Part shown: one piece after another, positions 21,901 to 33,900 of the stretch
How positions within the stretch are numbered: the stretch's first letter is position 1
Layout of the letters: each line of letters opens with the position of its first letter
Source: Choristoneura fumiferana
Taxonomy: Eukaryota > Arthropoda > Insecta > Lepidoptera > Tortricidae
Length of the DNA stretch: 64,000 nt
Reading direction: 5' to 3'
NCBI RefSeq assembly: GCF_025370935.1
Contig: NC_133472.1
Coordinates: 22,351,875 to 22,415,874 of the forward strand
Position numbers and translations under genes: made by a program
The notes under the pieces: generated by a model
Told to the model about the DNA's origin: nothing
What the model saw: only the letters and a program-made list of their open reading frames with translations
The model's database searches: none

Positions 21901-24900
21901 AAATAAGTCATTAAGACACGCTTGTTCTTCGCGGCCTGGTAAAGGGTTAAATTTAAAAATTAGAAACTTACCTTTTTCATTTTATAGACGATTCTGTACA
22001 ATTTTAATATAATTCCAATAATTACGATAAATACTAAAACTAACAATGCAATCTTCAGTTCTTCTTCTATTGCCATGATTGCCTGATTTATATTACTTAA
22101 CATTGTAAAGCTTTTGTACTGAAATAAGGAAAGTAGATTAAATATTAAAAAATAAATCTTTCAATTTTTACAAATACAGTCATGAAATTCTTACCAAGTA
22201 GTGTATGAACATGGCCCGTAAAATAAATGTGGTAAACAGAGTAGGCGCTATGCCAGAGTGAAATGTTATATCCTCAACCAGTCGTCCCAGGGGGTATATA
22301 AAACATATGATGGTAATTTCTGCAAGCGTGATAAAATTGCCTGCACACACATCCGCGATATCCTGCAATTATTCGGCATACTTAATAGTACATTATTGCC
22401 GATGCAGGGAAAAAGCAATTCGTGCATGAGTAAAGTTTGACGAACGAAGCGTAGCTGAGTCCGTCAATAAACACGAACCCACGAATTGCCATTTCCGCTG
22501 AGGCTTTCTACAATAATGCGAGGAAATGAAGCAAAATTGTTAAAATATTAAATTAAATGCTTAGCCACGCTTTTGAAATTTATGTTTTTGCCCTTAAGCG
22601 TCTCACACACTACGCAGATGTGATAATATTTTATCTACTTACGTATAAAAACTTAATTAACATGTCACTGATCAACACATATAGCAAGTTCAATAAAGTC
22701 CTCTAAGGATCTATATTGGCGTATACGAGTACTCCAACCAAGCAATCAGAAACGAGCAAAATAAAGAGTCCAAAATTAAGCGAACTAGCTGGATTGACAA
22801 TTGAAATGTTACCAGACGTAGCAAAAAAAAAAAAATAGGCATGGGAATTATGTTGATACAAATTTGTCGATATAACCTTGTGTAGACGCGGAATGAAAAT
22901 GTTTGTCACTTTTGGACTTTATGTTCATAGCTTTAGGCCTGAAAACGACAAAAAGAATAACGACACACAATAACGTAACGAAAATTTCACATTAACGGAA
23001 ATAGTTGCAAACACCCCGATGGCAGTTAACTCGAATGACATATGAAATGTTAATAAAACAAAATGGCCCTCTTTCCCAGCTGTACCATTGATTAGTACCA
23101 TTAATTGTACTACTGGGATTTTTTGTCCCACTAGTACCATTGATGGTATTATGTACGGGAAATTTTTGTATTTTAATATTCTTCCCAGTAGATGGTTTAA
23201 TGGTACAGCTGGGAAAGAGGGCAAAATGGCGAATGGTGTTTTTTTTTTCGAAATCTTTCATTTCAAAGATTTATTTTATTATTATTTCGTATTGAGTTTT
23301 TTTTCTAACATCGATTTAAAGTTTTTTATAATATCGATATACAGCACTAGTGTTTGTAACTGTGGCAACATTTTGTGTGTAATAATGTAATAAATAACTA
23401 TCAAGTTGGTTCGCCTAATTCTGGACTCGAGTATAAACGTTTGTTCGAGTAGGTGTCAAATTAGAATATGTGACTTATTGAGTACACGGGCAAAAAAATA
23501 AGTTTATAATTACAACTAGGCTTCACCCGCGTCTTTGTACCTACGCGTAAACCATTAGATCTGGCGGTTGAATTGAAAATCCGGAATTTTATTAAATTCC
23601 CATGAGTACATAAAAACACTGTGCCAAATTTCATGACTTTAAACGTAGCGGTTGTTTTCGAGATTTTATCCCGAACCAGTGGGAATATCGGGATAAACAA
23701 GTTTATGTGTTATTTCAGATCTCCATCTATACCAGTAACAAACACACATACAAACTTTCGCATTTATAACATAATAACATAAGTACGATATAGATATTCT
23801 GGGCAGGACCACTAACACAAATTATGTTCTTTATTGAGAAAATTGGGCAGGACGAGAATAGAGTTTGCGAGCCTTGTTTTGCTAAGTTTATAACGGCGCG
23901 CTTTTGAAATTTAAGTGGTTTTGTGATTTAAATCTGGTCTTTTAAGCTTACTTTCTGTAACTACTGATGTTATTTTGTGAATTTTATCATTCCTGGCCAA
24001 AGCGATGGTGAGATCCCAGAAGACAAACCGATAAATAAAACAAGAAAATCTTACCACAAGTTCCCACCACCTCTGCCCAAGCCATGGATAACTTAATAAG
24101 GCGGTCGCAACCAATATAATTAAAGCTGCTGTCCACCTATTTAAACGTGGCCATTGACAAACAAAAACTTCAATCATACACTGATACGTGATAGTCTGAA
24201 ATGTTATATTATAAAATTATCACATTGCCAAATTTTCACACTCTAATTTCCTCACATTGCCAATTTAAATCCTTATTTCAATGAAGTGAATAAGAATAGC
24301 GTTATTAATATTATTTATCCTAAAAGACTTGTTAGTTTTTAACACAGTTTTAACATTGTTTGCAAAACATTTACAAAGTTTGATTATAAATGGATTATAA
24401 CTTGATTATATTATGGCGCTCCATTTATAATCAAATTACTATGCAAACTTTTTTTTGGTAACCTGGCATACACAGAGTTAATATAATGTTATGTTTCTTA
24501 GTTGTTGGAAAATTTAAGATATACCTATATCTTGTTAGTTGAATTAAACAAATTAAACGCATTGTTTTCCCTCTCAATTGTATTTTAACATCGATTATGA
24601 GTCTTAATCGTCAGATAGTTTCATCATATCGCTAATCAAATCGAGTGTGAAGATGCTCATGATGCTGACTGTACATTTAAGAGAAATCTGCGAGCTAAGA
24701 ATGGGGTGAGATAATATTATGGCGAGTTAAGCATGTGACGAGATGAGAATGTAATCACAATCAGCTAAGAGCATGGTGTGATGAGAATTAGGTGTAGTGT
24801 TGCCGATCGATAGTCCGCTATCGATAGTATTTCGATGGACTATCAATAGTTTGATTAAAAGCGATAGTTATCGATATTATCGATACTATACGATCTCTCT

Positions 24901-27900
24901 TTTCGTGCAATACAATCGATAATCCAAAATGCTATGTATAGTGTCAGTCTTGACGACGAATGTACTATCGATAATATCGGTACTATCAATAGCATTGCTT
25001 TTCAATATTACATAATCTAACAATAATATCGATACTATCGATAGGCCTATAGATGTTATGGCCTGTTTCCGATTAAAAATATCGATTGCAAAGTATCGAT
25101 TTTTCGGCAACACTAATTAGGTGAACTGAGAATGTGGTAAAGCGAGAAGTTGGTGAACTACTAACACAGGCAAAAAAGACGTTCCGTTGCAGATTCTTGA
25201 ACTACTAACATAGGCAAAAAAGACGTGCCGTTGCAGATTAAGTCGCTGCACTTATAATTTTCTTCTGGAAATCATTTTTATCCACTACGAGTATTAACCT
25301 AAATGAATTGTTGATGTAATTAAACTATGTGAATCGTTTGTTTTACAACTGATATTCGATTAAACACTCAGTCCATCGATTTTATTCGGTGTTATTTTCA
25401 GGTAGGTACTTAGTATTTTGTTTACGCAAAAAGTAACATAGTAGGTTGTGTAGGAGTCACTTTATGGAAATGTGTGATAGACCCTTAAATCAGTTATTAT
25501 TGATTTGACAGCCTATGTATGTCTATGGACCGGTCAGTCATTCAGAGTCATTCAGAGACGTTGCACGGTCAAAAACGGTCTCGGGGTCAGAGCGAAGCTC
25601 TCAGTGTCAATTTGTGTCATTTAATAAATCTAAGGTCATCTCATTCATAGTTTTAGAGATAAGCATTTGTACGGTGTCAGTAACGTGAAAATATAGTGGT
25701 GAACCCAATCGCAGTTTAATTTCAACGACATAACCTCAACCTTCATCAAGAACCCGGCGGGAGTTGACCGCAGGAACCGGCAGCTGTCCAGACCGATCCC
25801 AGCGGCTCGGGAGAGGGTCTGCTTTCACATCGGCATCATCATCATCAGCGAAGACCAAGGCGCGGCCTGTTCTTCGAACCCGCGAGGCTGCGTTATGGTC
25901 TGTTAAGTATACGTACACGACGCAGGGTGCGCACGCACGTCTCATCAATCAATCAACGACATTCTCAGGGCGAGAATTGCCACCATATTTTTTCAGTATA
26001 TGGCCGGCAGTGACGCACCCTTGGTCCAATCCCTTTCACTCATAGAGATTTGATGAGTTGATTCTGATGGGGTGTTTCTGTATGAGGCTCTTCCTGTCTA
26101 GTTTTGTCGTGAGTCGGTGTGGGCACGTCTTTACACATATCTATACGGTGATCATAGACGAGTATCCAGATTTACAGAGGATGTAAACTCTCTCACAATA
26201 AGAGTAACTATATCTCAAATCTATTTTAACTACATGAATGAAGAGATGATAACAAGAATGTACTTACAAACGAACAAAATTCCACAAAAAAAACCAAATA
26301 TAGGAATAAAACTGTGTACATATTTCCCAGGTATAAATTTGATAGGTACAAAGGCCAGAAGAAAATCAATCCTGGTCCTAGAATTAAATGTTGTGATGAA
26401 AAACTACTTATTATTGTTATGTCTCCGTTACTGCACTGTAATTTTTAATAGAAACAAAATAGGGTAGGTAGCTACAAAAGAAAATGCCCCCTGTTAGGAA
26501 TATACATATTATATTCAAATGTCAATTACTTTCCATCCCATAATTAAAACTTTCAGGTCTCATTCGATTCAGCGCAAAAAATACATAAAAAATGACACCT
26601 TATTTGCATTTTTTAAGCGTTGCCCGCTGCCCATACCCCCTGGGAGGGGGTAGGACGTCTAAATTTTGGTAGGACTAAGCAGATCTTGGGGCACGGCAGT
26701 GCCCCCGCCAAGTCGAGCAAAACAAAAACAAAGACACGGCCGTACCATACTTTTCTCGAAGCCATTTAGGCTATTTTCAACTTCCTCATTTATAGTTCCA
26801 AGATAAAGTTATAACAGGGTTATTATTTCGAGAGGTTCAATTGTGTTCAGACTCAAATTTTCAGTTATAAAATTAGAAATATATCGTTTATTGTTTTTAA
26901 GTTGCTTAAGATATTATCACTGAAACTTGTGGTAAATACATTTTATTCTATTTTATCTTTTTTTCCACAATAACTTAAATTTTCTGCACAAAAGTCAGTT
27001 ACGTGGTCAGGTTCGGATTATCCCTGACTACTTTGTAGTATTGTAAAAAATACAAGGTATAGAAAAACTTGCTGTTTAAAACATGGATTGAATGTTCATA
27101 ATATGATATACTTAGGACATTGATAAGACTATTTTTTTCTACATTTCTTGTTGTTCCAAAATACACCATCATTTTCGTAGCCACACTTATTTTAAACAAA
27201 AAAAGAGGTCAAACCTCCTGTAAATCCTTTTTTAACTATAAGCAACTTTGAAAATAAGACTGCGTAAATATGACGTATAATGTTTATCGCAAGCCATAAT
27301 TATTTATCTATAATTAATGTAATAAAGGTTCAAGTTAGATTTGCGTCAAAGATCGAGCGTCATTTTCGTTACGGTTGCGACTTGGTGAGTATTGGGTAAA
27401 TAAATATAATGTTTTACTGGTGCTGTGTCATTTGCAGTTAAGTTATTCAATATTGATTTCATTTGCTTCAAACCTATAGGATATTTACTGCAGAGCCGCG
27501 AAAGTAAGAATTTTTCAATTTCGTGGTCGTCATTTTCGTGGTGCTATGGGCCACGAAACTGATTAAAGACCACGAAAAAGATGATTTGCCCTACAAGTAG
27601 AAAAAATACAGAACACTTTTTATAGAATTTTCTGCTTTTTACAGTGTAATCGTTTATGCCGTTATTAATTTAATTGATTTAAATGAAGAATGGTTGACCG
27701 TCAACAACATTTGCTCCAGGTGTGGTTATAGGAATTATGACCAGTGCGACGCCAATTTTGTTAACTGGCGAGAGGTTCAAGAATTATTTTGCCCTGAATG
27801 TACGTGTGAAATGTATATATCTAAATATTAAAAAAAAACTTCGTCATTTAGAGGAGCATTTTGTTGTGTTGTTTCGTTGTAACATAATTTCGTTCTGGTC

Positions 27901-30900
27901 TACCGTAGACCTGCACGGGGGGAAGGTATTGAAAGCTGTTTTGGTTTGTGAGTTGAAGTTATTAATCTTACTTTAATTAAATAATTTCTAGATAGTATTT
28001 AAAAGGTTACAAAAATGACAATTTGTAGTCGTCATTTTCGTGGTCAAGTTTTTTTTTTTTTTTTTATATAGATATCGATTGTCTATTTCTGTTGATACCT
28101 GATTAATTAATTAATGCTTATTCGTTTTCTCATTATGATCGGATTTTCATTCAAATAGTACAACTATAAGATTTGAAAATAAACAAAATGTTCTTTTTCG
28201 TGGTCTCAGTGCTCATTTTTGTTACCGTTAAAATTGGATTTTTGCTTTTTTTAACCAAAATAAACTTTATCGATCTCTTATAATATAAAGCATCTTATCG
28301 GTACATATCCTTATGTTCAAAATAAAACAGACCACATCAAAATGTGTGTTTTTATTTCTGTAACATTTATCTTACACCTCAAATAATTACCCAACAAAGT
28401 TATATTGATGTACATATTTTGCCGCCAAAATATCCTATTTTTCCTGTGCTATTATTACCGTAAAACGGGGTGAATAGAAATCGCGGGGTGCTGAGAAATA
28501 TTATCGTGATTTTTTTGCATGGCTACAAAAAACACCATGATCACTAAGCGAATTACTTTAGTTTTTAGTATTAAGTTAAATATTTGTTTATTTTGCTTTC
28601 AACACTCGATAGTCGTGAAGTTAGTCAGAAGTAGTAAATATTTTAGTGGAAAGAGAGACTTCACCAAGGTAAGAAATAACAGTTCCAAAAACTTTGTTAT
28701 AATAGTGATTTTAGTGATAATTACAGTGTAGTGGCGTTTTAATCTAGTTACCCGGTCTTTGCAGTATCTAAATAATAAAAAGTTTGAGCGATTTTATTCG
28801 TTATCAGGTGTAATGGTACAAATGTAATTTCATAACCATTTCGGTAAGAAACTGAGGTGAATTGACACGGCATACGGAGTGACTAGATACGCTATATGGG
28901 GTGATTAGGCACGCTCTTTGGGGTGAGAAAACCAGACAAAGTGGGGTGAAAAATAACGACGGGAGGGTTTAATAGAAATAAATACTTTAGAATTGTCAAA
29001 ACTTCCCGGCCTCTGCAGTAATGTACTATTATTTTTTTATTCTTTTGACAAGGCCCTATCACCCGCATATTTTTTTTATTTTTTTTTCACAATTATGACA
29101 ATTCTGACTGATTTCTCTATTCACCCCATATGTCTTGTCTACGGACCCCGTTTTACAGATTTGTATTTTTTTTTTTTAATTTTCGTTATACCAGGAGCAA
29201 TAAGGCTTATTTTTGTGATGCAAACTTGCAGAACTTGTTAGGGCTCACAAAAGAAAAACAATCTTAGATCCTTTACTATTCAAATTAATTCTTAAAAATA
29301 GGTTGGAAGTTCAAAATCGTGTCACCCCTTTTACGGTACCTTGAAATGCTACTTTCGAAACAATAATTAGTTTTATTCTTATTCACGACTTATTATTATT
29401 CCGCAGTTCACAATAATGTTGTGTTAATTTGTTTTTTTTTTCATGTTAAGTATTAGTGGGATATGCTAACTTTCTTTTCCATTATGTAATTTTTCCACTT
29501 CCCAAGTATATTCAGAACAGTAACAACAAAAAAAAAAATTTTTTTGGCAGATAGCTACCCTATAGCCCTACTTTGGTACCTAGTTATTGTTATAAAGTTT
29601 CAATATGCAATGAAATATTAACCCTAAACAAAACTTACCCATAGCAAAATACTGCAGTGATTTAGTTACATAAGTACAATATTTTCGCAATTTGTATTCA
29701 ACTATTCCTCTGAATATGTAATATACCGCATTGGATGTTACTAATAAGACAGCATCAGTGCCAATTTTTACCTGAAAGTAAAAATACAAATTGTTTGGGT
29801 TATTAACACCCTTGAGTCAACGTTCCTAATAACATAAAAACTTTATGATTGTTTTTTTTGGAGTCTTTTTGTATTTTTTATTTCAACTCCAAATTTGTTA
29901 CTTTTACGGGTATTCCGTGAAACCATATCGAAAATACAAACTGAGACATGGATGCACAGAAAAACCAGAAAAAGAGACCAGCGCTGGGAATCGAACCCAG
30001 GTCCTCAGCAATCCGTGCTGCGTGCTATAATCCCTACACCACCGCTGGACAGGAATCTAGACACGAATTTTTCCTATGCATACATATCTCAGGTTGCTTA
30101 TTTCTACTACGCTACTTATGCAGCAGCACTAGCGACATAAAAACTTCGAACTTCTTTGTATTTTCGATATAAAAACTTTAGCATGTAAAACCTTAAACCT
30201 TAGTATGAGCACTTTATTTTAGTTGCTATAATTATTTTTATGGTCAAACCTCTTGTTTACTCCGGGAAGTCAGTATATGCAGCACAGGAGGAGAAGTCAT
30301 TGATTCAGCCAATAGATCTACATCAGCTTTCTGTTTCAGAACAAATAGATAAAAATAAACATAATTTGATTTTTTTTTTGTTCTTCGTAGAGTATTAATG
30401 AAAACTTGAAAGATCCTCATATTGAAAATTATTACAATGGAGAATGGATGAAAATTTTAGAAACGCTTGATTTTTTTTTATCGACAGGAAAACCTTATAT
30501 AATAAACCTTAAATCTTATATTAAAGTATGAATTGTTTGAGGTGTCCTGATCTCCTTAACAGCCCACCTTTCGAACAAAGTCATTGTATTCTATTGTGCC
30601 CGCAACCGCATAATCCTCAGTTTATAATGAATGGAAATATAAGACAAAATAGTTCATTGAATTAACGACTGTATTGTCAGAGCAGAAAGTGCACTTTAAA
30701 ATAAATAATCGTTAGAGGCTGCTTGTTTACGACACACTCAATTCTTAAAATAAACTCCATTGTAAATATACTCTTTATTTCAATGAACTATTTTATCTTA
30801 TATGGCTTTGTTCGAAAGGTGGGCTGTTAACGAGATCGGGACGCCTCAAAAAATCGACTAAAACAGAAAAACATCAGATTTTTAAGTAGCATCAATCAAT

Positions 30901-33900
30901 TTAAAAAAAGAATGTATTTTCTTTTCCGCCAAGTTGCGATAGTCAGGTCGGTTACGGGTTGTTCCATAGCCCAGAACAAAAAATAAAAAAAAAAAGCGGT
31001 CAAGTGCGAGTGCGAGCGACTCCATACGATCGCGACGCACCTCCGTACAATGTTTTTTTTTTGTAAAATATTCTAATAGAAGCTTTTTTGCAGGCAGTAC
31101 TTTTTGCCTCTTATTACCAAAGTAGGTAGTCGTCAAGACGAATCAAATGAGAGCAAAATCGATGCGGTCGTGTCGTTTTATTACATAGTTCCTATGGCCA
31201 ACATCTAACTTCATCATCAGATCAGCTCTACGTCATAATAATATTGCATTGTCATCGGATTTATACATGCATGCAAAATTTCACCTCAATTGGTTGAAGA
31301 TATCCTCTTCAAATTAAAGTTGAAATGTTAATTCCACCCAAACAAACATAACTAGTTACATTACATTACAAGTTAATAAAAACATATCACCAAAATGTAA
31401 GCACTAGGTGCAAGTATTTTGAATAAAAAAAAAAATCCTCATCCTCTTTGGCTGTAGTCCTGTCGGAGGCTGAATAGCGCTTTAGACTCTAGCCATGCGC
31501 CACGGCAGAAAAAAAATAGCTGTCAGGTCAGCGCGGTTCATTCGCGGGAAATTCAGCGGACTTCACTTCGTATGTTGTGTAATTAAATAATAAGAAGTTC
31601 GACTAGTGTGAATAAATGTTAAACTGTATAATAAACCTTGTAAATAGTGTTAAATACTTAGTATGATTTTTTTAGTGTAAAAAACAATAGGTAAACATAG
31701 TGATTATACGGTGTGGATTTGGCGAGCGCTTTATCAAAGTTGGCTTCATTGAGGTTTGTGGTTCATAAGTTGCTTTATTAATTTTGCACAAAAACTAATA
31801 AACCACACAATCAGACAATTACTATATTATACTCGTATTATCGACGCTTTTATAAAACATCATTAAAATCGCTAACTTCAAAGGTAAATTCAAAACGAAA
31901 TAGCTAGTCGTTGCTAGTTAGCAACGGCTAATAACGCCTAGCAACCAAAAAACGCTGAAAAAAACACGTTTCTTGAATGACGACCCCCTTTTATTTGTAA
32001 CTTTACTTTATTTTTAGTATTTGTTGTTATAGCGGCCACAGTAATACATAATCTGTGAAAATTTCAAGTGTCTAACTTTTACGGCTTAAGAGATAGAGCC
32101 CTGTGACAGACGGAGAGACAGACAGACAGACAGACAGTGGAGTCTCATTAATAGGGTCCCGTTGGCACCCTTCGGGTACGGAACCCTAAAAAAAAATTTA
32201 TTTGTCTTTGACTCGTTCGTTTTCACAGGTGACACTTCTTTACCGGCCCGTATAATACCGACGTGGAAATATGGACCCTGTTTTTCATGTAAACGCCCAT
32301 AGGAACTGACATGAGTTGCTATGGGCGTATATAATATGAAAAACAGGGTAAGTATTTCCATGTCGGTATTATCCGGGCCGTTAAAGAATGTCACCCGTCA
32401 AAACGAACGAGTCAGACACAATTTTTTAAAAAATATTTAAAAGCTTTTATTTTAACTTGTAATGTATAATAATTAATGTATGTATTGTATTTGCGGATCA
32501 AAACTTGCAAGTTGAATTTGACCCACTTCCAGTGATCGGCTTGACTTGAAATTTTGCATACTTATGTAAATCTGGTGACAATACAACAATCTGGTAGTGC
32601 CATCCTGGTGGTCCAGCCAGGATCGTCTCTGCAGGATGGAACTCCTCATCGGTAAATGGTATTGACTTGAAATTTGGTACGGAAATTTAGTATGGCAATG
32701 CAAATACAGTCACAAAAAGTACAGTCAGCAAAAAAAGCTTGTATTAAAAATTAAATATTTAGCAAAAAAACTTATTTTGTTCTGGGCTATGGAACAACCC
32801 GTAACCGGACTATCCTAATTTGGCCGTAAAAACACATTTTTTTTATTAATTGATGCTACTTAACAATCTTATAATTTATTATCTGAATTAGAAAGGTTCC
32901 TATCGATAAAAAAAGTTTCAAGCGTTTCAAAAATTTTCATCCATTACCCATTGCACGAACATTATATAATACAAAGTGTTTATTAAATAACTGAAAACCA
33001 GAAAGTAGTTTGCTCAGAATTGAGAGTAAAATCGATTACACTATCTTTTAAATTGGGTTGTGTTTGTGTTTTATATCTTTTTTTAATGTGCCCATTCTGA
33101 AAGTTACCACTGCAACAGGCACCAATTAAATATTTTATACTATTTCGATAATTTAATACTGGCCGTTTTGCTGTCAATGTGTGATTTTCTCCAAAAACGT
33201 CAAAGCGCAACTGACAAAAATTAATACAAAATAATCATGAGCAAAACCCACGAATATCATTTAAAATAATGAAGGTATGAAAAAATAAATGAAATCATGT
33301 AACTTAAAATAAAAAAAATTTTTGGGGTGTCTGAGGATTTCAGTTATTTAATAAACACCTTGTATTTGAAGGGGAAAATCCTCGCGTTGCGGTTGTCCAT
33401 AGGTTGCGTGTAATGAGGCTTAGAACTTACGCGTAAGTTCCAAGTCTCAATAAACGCATTCACGATACTAAAGTATCCACGATATTATGTATATCCATTA
33501 AGCAATATTACCATGACTGTTTCGACAATTTCTGGGAGCACAACCGAAACATGTGCTTCAAAAGTTAGATAGTATAAATGCATCAAAGCGACAGCGTATA
33601 CCACGGTTAACATGTAATGCAGGAAAGCTTGTGCCTGTGTAAGTAAAAATAATAATTTACTAAAACACATTAATTAATTATAATGATCAGCTTTATAAAC
33701 AGACTTAAGTAGGTAAGTGTAGCTATCGTCACAACAGTTTAAGTCATGTAGACGACAACAAGTCATTGACAGCGGATTAAGAAAGTAGGTGCAGTCACCA
33801 GCACCAATATCTAACACAACAAGCGTGCATAAATACATATCTGATACGACTCTATTTCTAGGGCCGGAAGGACGTGTCAGATATTTTTGCACGCTCCGCT

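Larger units (their letters stand above)
30427..32950. mobile_element. Large interrupted inverted-repeat element
   Basis: The left arm (30427-30985) and right arm (32772-32950) are inverted copies: GAATGGATGAAAATTTTAGA with AACGCTTG against CAAGCGTTTC and CATCCATT; TTAAGTAGCATCAATCAATT against its inverse; GGGTTGTTCCATAGCCCAGA against TCTGGGCTATGGAACAACCC. The left arm is split by the MITE at 30536-30850. The centre holds a different repeat and another MITE. Confidence 0.65.

Noticed and set aside
23088..23390. Genes on both strands around 23000-23390
   Set aside because: The frames follow a MITE palindrome and have no family content.
25736..26045. GC-rich host exon
   Set aside because: Open frames occur on both strands without motif or splice signals; a retroelement 5' region is more likely.
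26999..27199. Extra SLC6 exon (minus frame with YFGTTRNVEKNSLINVL)
   Set aside because: It faintly recalls the TM6-TM7 loop, but no acceptor/donor pair gives the phase 1 to phase 1 needed between 29639 and 26377, and the splice sites are poor.
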